From positions 43,416 through 107,415 of the forward strand of contig JAEZCE010000029.1 in assembly GCA_023429995.1 (NCBI GenBank): a DNA stretch of 64,000 nt. The letters run 5' to 3'. Below, one piece after another: positions 53,405 to 61,966 of the stretch. The position numbers and the translations under genes were made by a program. Source of the DNA: Bacillota bacterium. GTDB taxonomy: Bacteria > Bacillota > UBA4882 > UBA8346. How positions within the stretch are numbered: position 1 is the stretch's first letter; every line of letters begins with the position of its first letter. The notes under the pieces are model-generated. The model saw only the letters and a list, made by a program, of their open reading frames with translations, did not search any database and was not told the DNA's origin.

Positions 53405-53596
53405 TCCTTCTTTCATCCGGACTCTACCGTCGGTTCTGGAATCTCACCAGATCTGCTTTTAAAAAGCGCGTGTGCTTTTTTAAAAGCGCGTGGACTTGAG
53501 AATCGAAGTTTTCGCCGGAAAACGATTTCTCTTACCACCGGTCGGGAATTGATAGAATGTCGCGTTAGCAACATTATCGCACCCTGCCCTGAAGGA
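53405..53596 (-). promoter_or_regulatory. FMN riboswitch (RFN element) with loop-2 hairpin insertion
   Basis: On the reverse strand P1 is formed by TCCTTC (53596-53591) with GAAGGA (53410-53405). Conserved blocks then follow: GGGCAGGGTG, CCCGACCGGTGGTA, AAGTCCACGCG, CTGGTGAGATTCCAGAACC, GACGGTAGAGTCCGGATG and AGAAGG. These match the RFN consensus for FMN. Loop 2, normally about 7 bases between GGG and CCC, contains an extra hairpin of about 29 bases (ATGTTGC paired with GCGACAT). The variable arm holds a near-duplicate CACGCGCTTTTTAAAA unit. It controls the ABC transporter downstream. Confidence 0.92.
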
Positions 53597-53756
53597 TTCA
53601 TATTCAATTACTTCTATTGTAAGACGGATTTGGAGATTTGTAAATTAAAAATATGTAAAATTAACCCAAAGCTCCTCCTCCGCCTCAGTTTGAGTCGCCA
53701 TTCGCTTTAATGTTTTCCAGTTCCGTTTTCGATCTATCGTCCGGTTGTTGTGGATC

Positions 53757-54013
53757 ATCCGCAAAATCATTTTGCCGATCCGCAACAACATTTCTCCCAT
53801 TCACAATATTGCTTTGCCGGTCCCCAAAATCATTTCTCCCATCCGCAATATTGCTTTGCAGGTCCCCGAAATCATTTCTCCCATCCACAATATTGCTTTG
53901 CAGGTCCCCAAAATCATTTTCTCCCATCCGCAATATTGCTTTGCAGGTCTGCAAAATGGTTTCTCCCATTCACAATATTGTTTCGCTGGTCTACAAAAAC
54001 ATTTCTCCCCTTT
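53757..54013. repeat. 42-bp tandem repeat array, about six copies
   Basis: The 8-base palindrome CAATATTG recurs at 53804, 53846, 53888, 53931 and 53973, at spacings 42, 42, 43 and 42. Each unit also carries AAATCATTTCTCCCATCC and TTTGCAGGTCCCC. Degenerate copies flank both sides. All three frames of both strands stay partly open because the unit is almost free of stops, but the single 43-base unit would shift any frame. It lies upstream (relative to the transporter) of the FMN riboswitch. It is not a CRISPR. Confidence 0.85.
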
Positions 54014-54220
54014 TTTATGTTTTTCGTAGCAATATAAATTTTTTTACGGAGTCGCCTTTTTTAGTTTAAACCGCAAAAAAAAGTTCCCTTCCCATCTCCC
54101 ACTCTCCAATTTCGGCCCATCCGCAAATGGATTCCATGAAATTCTATTCCATAACAGGAATATTTTATTTACTGCCGAATATGTAAACTGTCTTTATGAA
54201 ATTGGGAGGCGCGTAATCTT

Positions 54221-54514
54221 ATGAATACGAATACACCATCGGGCAATTTGGCTGAACTCACCAAAGCTCTGCAAAATTTGGAACCGGTCGAACTTTCCTT
54301 TCATGATATGAAGGCCATCAAAATCCTCTTAAATTCGCCGGACGGCAATAGCCATCAGGCGTTCATTGTGCGCAAACAGGATGACAAAGGCGCCACCCGC
54401 TTTTTTTTCACGGGTATGAATAAGATCGTGGTCTTTGACCGCGCTCCGGAAATTTGGGAAAAGGAATTAAAAAATTGGAATTGGAGTTTTGTGGAAGTCA
54501 AGATGAAAAAATAA
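54221..54514 (+). CDS. Hypothetical protein (97 aa)
   Basis: 97 residues from the ATG at 54221, preceded by GGGAGG. The protein is soluble, mixed alpha/beta, with a KIVVFDRAPEIWEKELKNWNWSFVEVKMKK C-terminal region rich in Trp and Lys. I do not recognise the family. It ends ahead of a good terminator at 54571, so it is a single-gene unit. Confidence 0.65.
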   Translation: MNTNTPSGNLAELTKALQNLEPVELSFHDMKAIKILLNSPDGNSHQAFIVRKQDDKGATRFFFTGMNKIVVFDRAPEIWEKELKNWNWSFVEVKMKK

Positions 54515-54570
54515 TCCGCCCAATTTGCTTTTACTTGGATGGGCTTGCCCTAACTTGATAAACTTTTCCC

Positions 54571-54597
54571 CTTAGCCGTTTTAGCGGCTAAGTTTTT
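54571..54597 (+). terminator. Intrinsic terminator of the hypothetical gene
   Basis: CTTAGCCG and CGGCTAAG form an 8-bp stem around a short TTTTAG loop, followed by TTTTTGCTTTT. It lies 57 bases after the 97-residue gene and 49 before the YbaK gene. Confidence 0.85.
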
Positions 54598-54645
54598 GCT
54601 TTTCCCGGCCCGGATCTTTATTATTCCAAGGAGGATCTTTCCCCG

Positions 54646-55116
54646 ATGAGCTTAGACAGCGTTAAGCGCCAGTTTTCCGAAGAGAAACTGCCGCTTCAAG
54701 TGATTGAATTGGAAACCAGCAGCGCCACAGTTGAACTGGCGGCAAAAGCTTTGGATGTTGAGCCGGGGCGGATTGCCAAAACCATGGCCTTTCGTTTAAA
54801 AGAGCGGGATATCTTAGTCCTGGTCAAAGGCGATGCCCGGATTGACAATCACAAATACAAGGAACATTTCAAAGAAAAAGCGAAAATGATCGGGGCAGAG
54901 GAAGTTTTGGAGGTTACCGGCCACCCGGTCGGCGGCGTCTGCCCTTTTGGATTAAAAAGGCCCCTTCCAATCTACCTTGACCAATCCTTAAAACAATTCG
55001 CTTATGTTTTCCCCGCCGGAGGATCGCCCAACTCGGCGGTAAAAATCGACCTCGATTCCTTGCAACAAGTGACCCGCGGGGAATGGGTGGATGTTTGCAA
55101 AGATTCTGAAGGTTAA
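54646..55116 (+). CDS. YbaK/EbsC family aminoacyl-tRNA deacylase
   Basis: 156 residues. Family motifs include AKTMAFRLKERDILVLVKGDARID (the editing lysine region) and GHPVGGVCPFGLKRPLPIYLDQSL near residue 90. Relatives hydrolyse mischarged Cys-tRNA(Pro) or other Pro-tRNA errors. CAAGGAGGA precedes the ATG. It is the product of a single-gene unit between terminator 54571 and the convergent RND gene. Confidence 0.93.
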   Translation: MSLDSVKRQFSEEKLPLQVIELETSSATVELAAKALDVEPGRIAKTMAFRLKERDILVLVKGDARIDNHKYKEHFKEKAKMIGAEEVLEVTGHPVGGVCPFGLKRPLPIYLDQSLKQFAYVFPAGGSPNSAVKIDLDSLQQVTRGEWVDVCKDSEG

Positions 55117-55139
55117 TTCACTTGCTTTCCCCAAGTTCT

Positions 55140-58100
55140 TTAATCCACCCCATTCGCATCGGTGGAGCCTGGAAACCTTCGCATCAGGCTTGCCCGCAAA
55201 CGCTCAATCAACGTATATACAACCGGAACTACCACTAAAGTCATCGCCATGGAACAGGCTAAACCGCCAATTAAAGCCCATCCCATACTGTTTTTAAATT
55301 CCGCGCTCGGCGCTTTCGAAAGCGCCAGGGGGAGCATCCCGAAAATCATGGTTAAGGTGGTCATTAAAATAGGCCGTAAACGCTCGCGTCCTGCCTGCAT
55401 CAATGCCTCATGAATGGATAGGCCTTCCGCCCGTCCCTTGTTGGTGAAGTCCACCAGCAGAATGGCGTTTTTGCTTACCAGACCGATCTGCATGATAATC
55501 CCCATTATCGAGAAAACCGCCAAGGAATTTTTGGTCAGGGCCAGAGCGAGCAAGGCCCCGATAATCGCCAAGGGGACTGAAAATAGTACGGCAAAAGGGT
55601 AAACGAACGAATTATACAGCGCCGCCATAATCAAATATACAAACACCACCGCCGCCAGCAAAGCCAGGCCCAAACTAAAAAAACTACTGGCCTGGTTTTG
55701 AAGGGCGCCGACAAACATCGTATTCACCCCGGGCGGGAATTTCTCTTTCGCCAGCGCCCCTTTGATATCATTCCCGATATCGCCGCTGGTCCTTCCAACC
55801 GCCTGGGCGTTGACGGTGACTGAATATCTACGGTTCCGGCGTTGAAGTTCCGAAGGTCCGACGGAAGAAACAATCTTCGCAAACTGGTTTAAAGGAACCA
55901 ATTGACCGCTCTTATTGGCAACCGTAAGATTACCAACCTGCGAAGTATGGTTCCGGTCAGCCTGGTCCAGCATGACGTTGATATCATATTGGGCTTCGTC
56001 CCGGTCTAAAAATTGGGAATCGGTGTTTCCGGTTAAAGCCAATTGCAAGGTCTGACCCACCGTCGACATACTTAGGCCCATACTGGCCATTTTATCGCGA
56101 TCAACCTGAACACTTTGTTCAGGTTGAGGAGGGTCAAGCGACGAACGGACACTGGAGGCGCCGGGGATTCTGGCTATTAGCTTCATTATCTGGTCGGCGC
56201 TTTGGGATACATCTTCCCAATTCTGCCCGGTAATGGCTACCTGAATGGGAGCCTGGCCGCCGCTGCCCGGTATCACGCTGGGTTGGGAGACAAAAACTTT
56301 CACTCCGGGTAAATGCCCGACCATTTCCCGAAGCATTCGCCCAATCTGGCCCGCGCTGCGGCTCCGTTTATTCTTGGGAACCAGAATCACGGTCATCGAC
56401 GCCTGGTAACCGCTGGCCGATCCCCCGTAGCCCCCGGAACCGATATTGGAATAAACCGTCTGGACTTCGGGTATCCGTCTGATAGCCTGTTCAATATATT
56501 GAACCATGGCATCGGTTTGCTCAATTTTGGCCCCTGTATTCAGCATCACCGAAACCGAGAGCTGGCTCTGGTCAGCCTGGGGCATAAATTCCGAACCGAT
56601 AAAATTAAAAGTGACTAAGGACAAAGCCGCCGCAAACAACAATCCCGCAATCAACAGAACTTTGCCGGGATATTCAAGGCTAAGCCTTAACACTTTCAGG
56701 TAGTCATTGGTCAAATCGGCATAGGTTTTTTCAAACCAGGCGCCAAACCGGCCCATCAGAGTCCCCTCGGTCAATTGCTCAAGTTTACTGAAACGGGAAG
56801 CCAACAAGGGAGTGACCGTAAAAGAAACGAATAAGCTGGTTAAGGTTGAAATAACAATGACGACGGAAAACTGCTTCATCATTCCGCCGACGATTCCGGA
56901 AACCAGGGTCAAAGGCAAATAAACCACCACATCCACCAAAGTGATGGAAAGCGCGGTAAAACCGATTTCATTCCGGCCCCGTAAAGCAGCAGTCCGCGTA
57001 TCCTCACCCTGCTCCAAATGGCGGTAAATATTCTCCAAAACCACGATGGCATCGTCCACCAAAATACCGATAACTAAGGATAACGCCAACAGCGTGATGA
57101 TATTCAGCGAAAACCCCCAGGCCCACATGCCGATGAATGTTACCACCAGCGAAGTGGGAATCGCCACCATCACGATAAGGGAATTCCGGATGCTGTGCAA
57201 AAAAAGCAGCATTACACCGGCAACCAACAAAATGGCCAGTAACAAATCTTCTTTGACGGCATTGGCTGAATCGGTGATGAAACCGGAATTGTCATAGATG
57301 ACCGTGGCTTTCAAACCCGCACTCCGGTATTGGCGTTCCAGTTTTATGAGTTCGCCCCGGACCAACCTGCTCACCTCGACGGTGTTGGCGTCGGATTGTT
57401 TCAGCACATTGACCGCAATGGTATTTTTACCGTTTATTCTGGTGATTTGGGTGATATCCTTTTTACCGTCCTGAATACCGGCAACATCCGAAAGCCGGAT
57501 ATTACCGCCGTTTGCCGACTGACCGACCACTAAATTTCTGAGTTCATCCAGGGACTTGAAGCGCCCGGCCATTCGAACCACATATTGGCCGTCATCATCT
57601 TTGACGGTCCCGGCGGGATACTCCAGATTAGCGTCTTCAATAGCCTGTAATACCTGAAGGGAAGACATCCCATAGGATTCCATTCTGTGGCTGTCCAGGT
57701 TGACTTTAATCTCCCGCTGCCGGCCGCCGATGATATTGACTTCACCGACTCCAGCCATGGTTGAAATTCCGGGTTCAATAAAATCATTCACCAATTGATA
57801 AAACTGGGTATCCGGTAAATTGCAGGTAAAACCGATGGACATAATCGGCCGGTCATTGGGATCTACTTTGGACAACGCGGGGGTTTGAGCTCCATCGGGA
57901 AGTCTGCGGATAACCGAATTGACTTTACGTTGGGCATCCTGTAAAGAAAAGTCGACATTGGCGTCGGGAGTCAGTTGGATCATGACTCTGGACCTACCCT
58001 CTTGCGAGGTCGATGAAATCGAATCAACCTTGTCCAAACCGCAAACCGCATCCTCAATCCGCTTGGTAACCGAAATTTCCACTTCGCTTGCGGAAGCGCC

Positions 58101-58256
58101 GGGATAACTTGTGCTGACACTAATCATCGGTATGGACAAACCGGGAAGCAAATCATATTTTAATTGGTAATAACCGAAAATTCCCAGTAAGGTTAAAGCT
58201 GTAAAAAGCACAATGATGATAATGGGGCGTTTAATGGCCAGCTCCGTAATAGTCAA
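55140..58256 (-). CDS. RND-family efflux transporter, AcrB/HAE1-like
   Basis: 1038 residues with the 12-membrane-segment RND layout and two large periplasmic-type loops (about 40-330 and 560-860). The start is TTG at 58256, with AAGGGGG 8 bases upstream. Family blocks include the N-terminal PGASASEVEISVTKRIEDAV, and LVIGILVDDAIVVLENIYRHLEQ near residue 400, which carries the paired Asp proton-relay residues of membrane segment 4. SMGWALIGGLACSMAMTLVVVPVVYTL closes it. It is proton-driven and exports drugs or lipophilic compounds. An adaptor gene precedes it; no TolC-type outer-membrane channel is present. Confidence 0.95.
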   Translation of the reverse strand: MTITELAIKRPIIIIVLFTALTLLGIFGYYQLKYDLLPGLSIPMISVSTSYPGASASEVEISVTKRIEDAVCGLDKVDSISSTSQEGRSRVMIQLTPDANVDFSLQDAQRKVNSVIRRLPDGAQTPALSKVDPNDRPIMSIGFTCNLPDTQFYQLVNDFIEPGISTMAGVGEVNIIGGRQREIKVNLDSHRMESYGMSSLQVLQAIEDANLEYPAGTVKDDDGQYVVRMAGRFKSLDELRNLVVGQSANGGNIRLSDVAGIQDGKKDITQITRINGKNTIAVNVLKQSDANTVEVSRLVRGELIKLERQYRSAGLKATVIYDNSGFITDSANAVKEDLLLAILLVAGVMLLFLHSIRNSLIVMVAIPTSLVVTFIGMWAWGFSLNIITLLALSLVIGILVDDAIVVLENIYRHLEQGEDTRTAALRGRNEIGFTALSITLVDVVVYLPLTLVSGIVGGMMKQFSVVIVISTLTSLFVSFTVTPLLASRFSKLEQLTEGTLMGRFGAWFEKTYADLTNDYLKVLRLSLEYPGKVLLIAGLLFAAALSLVTFNFIGSEFMPQADQSQLSVSVMLNTGAKIEQTDAMVQYIEQAIRRIPEVQTVYSNIGSGGYGGSASGYQASMTVILVPKNKRSRSAGQIGRMLREMVGHLPGVKVFVSQPSVIPGSGGQAPIQVAITGQNWEDVSQSADQIMKLIARIPGASSVRSSLDPPQPEQSVQVDRDKMASMGLSMSTVGQTLQLALTGNTDSQFLDRDEAQYDINVMLDQADRNHTSQVGNLTVANKSGQLVPLNQFAKIVSSVGPSELQRRNRRYSVTVNAQAVGRTSGDIGNDIKGALAKEKFPPGVNTMFVGALQNQASSFFSLGLALLAAVVFVYLIMAALYNSFVYPFAVLFSVPLAIIGALLALALTKNSLAVFSIMGIIMQIGLVSKNAILLVDFTNKGRAEGLSIHEALMQAGRERLRPILMTTLTMIFGMLPLALSKAPSAEFKNSMGWALIGGLACSMAMTLVVVPVVYTLIERLRASLMRRFPGSTDANGVD

Positions 58257-58311
58257 AGATATTCCCCCTTAGAATGAGAGTACGGTTGCCTGAAAACAAT
58301 GGGAACAGGAA

Positions 58312-59448
58312 TCATTCCCGGTTACGTCGGCGAGAGCCTTTTTGATGAGCCTCTTGTCCGTCCGGTTGAGGGCCGCCCCGCGTGGAACTTTGACCGAAAA
58401 TATCATTTTGAATGGCAACAGCCGAGTTATCCTTCAGATCCTCCTGACCGCCGACGATAACCTGTTCCCCAGCGACAATTCCTTCCAGGACGGTTATATG
58501 GGCGCCTATTTCCGAACCGATCTGAATATTGCGTAACTTTGCTTTTCCATCCTCGACGATAAAAACTTGCGGATTTTCGGCGCTCCCAACCATCGCATTC
58601 CGGGGGATGGCTAAAGCGGTTTGATTCCCCAATTGAATGGTAATTTGTCCGAACATTCCCGACTTAAGGGGGTATTCCCTGTTATTCGGTATCATGATCT
58701 TCACGGGATAAGTATGGGCGGCGTCACCCTTAACGCTGATGCTGGCGATCTTGCCGGGAAATTTGACTCCGGGATAGATTCCCGTTTCAATTTCGGCTTG
58801 ATCCCCGACCTTCAGCCGGAAAGCGTCTTGTTCCGCCACGTTCAAAACTACCTTAAGCTTGGATATATCGACGACATTGGCTACCGTCATTCCGGGGCTG
58901 AGCGTCGTCCCTACATCAACCGGAATGGAGGTTACAATACCGGAGATGGGAGAAGTAATGGAGGAGTTGTTATATTCACGCTGGGCTGAAACAAATTGCG
59001 CCTGGGCCGTTTTAAAGGACTGGCGGGCCGATTCCAAATCAATATCCGATATCAGCCCTTGCTTATGGAGATCCTTGGAACGTTCCCAATCTTTTTGGGC
59101 TTTTTGATAATTATTTTGCGCCGCAAGGAAATTGGCTTCAGGAACTTGATTTTCCACCTTAATCATCGTGAAACCGGCTTTAACATATGAACCTTCTTGG
59201 ACCAGGACTGCCGTTGCCTTGCCTTGAAGTTCCGAAACAATGTCGATATCGCTATTGGCCGTAATCAATCCCGTCTGAATCAACCGGCTGTTCAGGTTCT
59301 GATCCGAGGCGGTCGCAACAGCCACCGGAGTCTCCCGGTTCCCGTTGTTCCTGGCTTCCTGTTTCATTTCCGCCCGGTTTTTAAAGAGTGTGAAAAGAAT
59401 CAGGAATATTCCTCCAAAGACAACGATAAAGAAAAAAACTTTTTTCAT
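58312..59448 (-). CDS. RND efflux pump adaptor (membrane fusion protein)
   Basis: 378 residues from the ATG at 59448, with AGGGG 6 bases upstream. There is a single N-terminal membrane anchor, then lipoyl-like halves (GKATAVLVQEGSYVKAGFTM) flanking a coiled-coil hairpin (about 90-150), then a beta-barrel domain. It links the RND pump to the cell exterior. It begins the two-gene leftward unit. The C-terminus is unusually rich in Gln, Gly and Arg. Confidence 0.93.
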   Translation of the reverse strand: MKKVFFFIVVFGGIFLILFTLFKNRAEMKQEARNNGNRETPVAVATASDQNLNSRLIQTGLITANSDIDIVSELQGKATAVLVQEGSYVKAGFTMIKVENQVPEANFLAAQNNYQKAQKDWERSKDLHKQGLISDIDLESARQSFKTAQAQFVSAQREYNNSSITSPISGIVTSIPVDVGTTLSPGMTVANVVDISKLKVVLNVAEQDAFRLKVGDQAEIETGIYPGVKFPGKIASISVKGDAAHTYPVKIMIPNNREYPLKSGMFGQITIQLGNQTALAIPRNAMVGSAENPQVFIVEDGKAKLRNIQIGSEIGAHITVLEGIVAGEQVIVGGQEDLKDNSAVAIQNDIFGQSSTRGGPQPDGQEAHQKGSRRRNRE

Positions 59449-59746
59449 CCTTATCCCCTTTCCCTCCGGCTTCAATCTGCTTTTCCGATATCAAACGTAA
59501 TATGAATCAAAAAATTGCTCCGGGAATCAAAATATAAAAAATAAAGCTTCATGATATCAAAATCTCGCTCTGATAATGAAACCCAAAAGATAATCCTTTC
59601 CGGAATATCCTTTTCTCAGTTTATATTATATTTCTGTTTCCGGTGTTTCCGTGTATCGTTTTTGTGATCAATTTATGGAGAAGTTATGGAGGCGTTGTTT
59701 GCGGCGGCTATTGGGGTGACAAGCCTTTTGGATTTCGGCGTTTCGA

Positions 59747-60397
59747 TTAATAGGTTCCTGTAAAAGCGGTCTGCTGAGCCATTCCTGACGTTCCCATTTC
59801 TCCCCAGGTATCGAGCATCCATTCATGATCGGTTTTAATAAAACGGTTGATACCGCAATTTTTAAGCGAGAACCGTATCTTTTGGCCCAGGGGAATTCCC
59901 AACGAATACCGCAACAAATACTCCAAAATGAAACCATGGGTTATAACCAAAATGCTTTCACCCGGATGTTTTTGGACTATCTCCTCAAAACAGGCCATAC
60001 TTCGGGCATAAGCCTGAGCCGCGCTTTCTCCTCCCGGGATGATATAGTCCGGCTCCCGTTTGATATATTGAGCACACGCCTCGGGATTGGCCGCCCGGAA
60101 CTGCTCGATGGTTAATCCCCCCAAATCTCCCAAATTTCTTTCCCGGAGCCGCTGATCATAAGTGGGAGCCAATTTCACCGCGGCGGCAATGATTTGCGCC
60201 GTTTGCACAGCCCGCCCCAAATCGCTGCTGTATAATCTGTCAAAGGAAAATTTCTGCAGCATCCCCGCTACGTGTTGCGCCTGTTCCACCCCTCTGTCAG
60301 TCAGCGGGCTGTCCAAGATTCCTTGATGAAGCCCTTGAAGATTCCATTCGGTCTCTCCATGACGAACCACTGTAAATGATGTCCGAACCATTGCCAT
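59747..60397 (-). CDS. Histidine phosphatase family protein (broad-specificity PGM-like)
   Basis: 216 residues from the ATG at 60397, with GAGG 7 bases upstream. VVRHGETEWNLQGLHQG holds the catalytic RHG motif, DRLYSSDLGRAVQTAQII and the late LVITHGFILEYLLRYSLG give the rest of the active site. This pattern fits CobC/PhoE-like phosphatases rather than GpmA, which is encoded at 40677. The substrate is unknown. It is a single gene. Confidence 0.9.
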   Translation of the reverse strand: MAMVRTSFTVVRHGETEWNLQGLHQGILDSPLTDRGVEQAQHVAGMLQKFSFDRLYSSDLGRAVQTAQIIAAAVKLAPTYDQRLRERNLGDLGGLTIEQFRAANPEACAQYIKREPDYIIPGGESAAQAYARSMACFEEIVQKHPGESILVITHGFILEYLLRYSLGIPLGQKIRFSLKNCGINRFIKTDHEWMLDTWGEMGTSGMAQQTAFTGTY

Positions 60398-60582
60398 AAG
60401 TTTACCTCGTGAAGAATATCGGATCAAAAACTACTACCATCATAGCACAAAAATATCAAATAAAAAAACAAAAACGTTACTAAATCCAATCACATATTAT
60501 ATATTTAATCCATAGGATATCATAGTTATACTCATCCAAATTATTTGTATCCACCTTATGCATATTAGGGAGTGATAAACCA

Positions 60583-60786
60583 ATGAACGAAAATGATGAG
60601 TACGCTCAAGATATAGGTAATAGCATATATACCGAACAGGCAAGTTGTATTTGGACTCCCCAAGGTCGCGTATGCCGTGATCCCAGAAGAAATATCCGCT
60701 GTTTTTACCCGCGTTGGGGAGGACGCCCTCAATGTAGACCGATGTTTGGTCCCAGACCCGGTCCTGGACCATGGAGACCACGGTAA
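60583..60786 (+). CDS. Small Pro/Arg-rich protein, 67 aa
   Basis: 67 residues from the ATG at 60583, preceded by TTAGGGAGTGA. The N-terminal third is acidic, followed by three cysteines in the middle (CIW, CRD, CFY) and a Pro/Gly/Arg-rich tail. It has no membrane segment. The composition resembles some spore-coat or assembly peptides, but that is only a resemblance. A perfect hairpin terminator follows at once. Confidence 0.6.
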   Translation: MNENDEYAQDIGNSIYTEQASCIWTPQGRVCRDPRRNIRCFYPRWGGRPQCRPMFGPRPGPGPWRPR

Positions 60787-60792
60787 GACAAT

Positions 60793-60830
60793 AAAAGGTG
60801 AAGCATGGTCATAATATGCTTCACCTTTTT
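60793..60830 (+). terminator. Perfect 14-bp intrinsic terminator, possibly bidirectional
   Basis: AAAAGGTGAAGCAT (60793-60806) and ATGCTTCACCTTTT (60816-60829) pair perfectly, and the T-rich end on both strands lets it serve the small gene on the left and the Fur-family gene on the right. Confidence 0.9.
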
Positions 60831-60899
60831 GCACTCCCTCTTCCTCTATTTCAAAGTCTTCCGACTCTATCCAATAAAAGCGTGGATTCCCTTTTAGCA

Positions 60900-61319
60900 T
60901 TATCGTAAAGAACATAACGGGCAAAGTCCGCGCAGGTATAGTTCCTGACCTTCAATACTATAGCCTTGCTTTATATTCCGAATCTCCGGTAGAGCGATAT
61001 CTTCCAGACATTCCACTTTACCACAAACCCGACATATAAAATGAGGATGGCAATGTTCCCGGGAACCACACCCGCAATAAGCAAACTTCCACACCCGGCC
61101 GCCGCTTTCGATCCGATGCACCAACCCGGCCGCATGAAAGGAATCCAATGCCCTGTAAATCGTAACCCGGTTTAATCCTACCTCTGATAATCGCAGGGAT
61201 ATCTCATCCTGAGTCAAGGGAAATGGCGCAGCCATTAATACATTTAGCAGGGCTTCCCTTCCCGTAGTGTGTTTTAATCCCACACTTTTTAATATATCAG
61301 CAATATTCATTTCTCTCAT
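60900..61319 (-). CDS. Fur-family metalloregulator (Fur/Zur/PerR group)
   Basis: 139 residues. The N-terminal winged helix includes FPLTQDEISLRLSEVGLNRVTIYRALDSFHAAGLV. The metal region has HCHPHFICRVCGKVECL, and the C-terminal pair CPLC gives the four structural-zinc cysteines. An Asp/Glu in CLEDI also fits. The subgroup cannot be fixed from the sequence; the extra histidines suggest Zur or Fur. The start may be the ATG at 61319 or that at 61310. It could control the transporter set at 21599, but no binding test can be made here. Confidence 0.9.
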   Translation of the reverse strand: MREMNIADILKSVGLKHTTGREALLNVLMAAPFPLTQDEISLRLSEVGLNRVTIYRALDSFHAAGLVHRIESGGRVWKFAYCGCGSREHCHPHFICRVCGKVECLEDIALPEIRNIKQGYSIEGQELYLRGLCPLCSLR

Positions 61320-61349
61320 GATTATCTTACCTGTTCCTAAAACAAAAAA

Positions 61350-61598
61350 TTAGCTAATATTTTTTGCTGATTCTAAACATGACTTACAAATGATTTTGCC
61401 TCTAAAATTTATTACGTCTTGGGTGCTACCGCAAAAAATGCAAGCAGGCTTATATTGCTGAAGAAAAATTCTTTCACCGTCAACATAAATTTCCAGAGGA
61501 TCCTTCTCATCAATTTGCAGTGTCCGACGTAATTCGATCGGGATGACCACTCTGCCCAATTCATCAACTTTCCTTACAATTCCTGTAGATTTCATCAT
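61350..61598 (-). CDS. abrB: AbrB-family transition-state regulator with C-terminal zinc ribbon
   Basis: 82 residues from the ATG at 61598, with GGGAG 8 bases upstream. Residues 1-50 are almost the classic AbrB/SpoVT swapped-hairpin domain: STGIVRKVDELGRVVIPIEL, then RRTLQIDEKDPLEIYVDGE. The tail replaces the B. subtilis C-terminal domain by a CIFC and CKSC pair, a small zinc ribbon found in clostridial AbrB proteins. AbrB represses post-exponential genes before sporulation. It lies 31 bases upstream of the Fur-family gene on the same strand. Confidence 0.95.
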   Translation of the reverse strand: MMKSTGIVRKVDELGRVVIPIELRRTLQIDEKDPLEIYVDGERIFLQQYKPACIFCGSTQDVINFRGKIICKSCLESAKNIS

Positions 61599-61845
61599 GT
61601 TTGAAGCTCCCATCCGTATGATTTCAATTAATATGATCATCAATTCTCAAAACAAACGCAACTGAGTTGCATCGATTATATCTTAGATTTCCATTTTTTT
61701 CAAGATTAATCTAGAAAATTTCTTGTAAAAACTTATGTGGTAAGTCAGTTGCCCATCGCTGTTTTAGGATCTGCGCCAACGGTTTCATGAAACCGCTTCC
61801 AGGATGGAACAGCTTTGGCGACTTCCCCTGAGCGTTTCCTTCTTT

Positions 61846-61881
61846 AAAAACAAAAAAAGGCTCCTAAGTATCTTAGGAACC
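61846..61881 (-). terminator. Intrinsic terminator of the repeat-protein gene
   Basis: On the reverse strand GGTTCCTAAG and CTTAGGAGCC form a 10-bp stem with a 3-base loop and one mismatch, followed by a T-rich tract (61846-61858). It lies about 210 bases after the frameshifted repeat-protein gene, with the MITE-like repeat between. Confidence 0.75.
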
Positions 61882-61915
61882 CTATAAGATGGCTTAATCC
61901 GGTGTTATCCAATAC

Positions 61916-61966
61916 AAAAGGGGACTGTCCCAAAAACAAAAACATTACTTCTTAGACAGTCTCTTT
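61916..61966. repeat. MITE-like palindromic repeat, copy 3 (short form)
   Basis: AAAAGGGGACTGTCCCAAAA is mirrored by CTTCTTAGACAGTCTC. The arms match the other two copies at the GGGG-CTGTCC core with one added A, but the central AT-rich part is only about 30 bases. It is non-coding. Confidence 0.55.

Noticed and set aside
53757..54013. A CRISPR array
   Set aside because: The whole 42-bp unit repeats without unique spacers, and no cas genes are in the window.
53685..54069. Protein-coding reading of the 42-bp array (both strands)
   Set aside because: The frame changes at the 43-base unit, ribosome sites are absent or followed by stops, and open frames are expected because the unit lacks stop codons.
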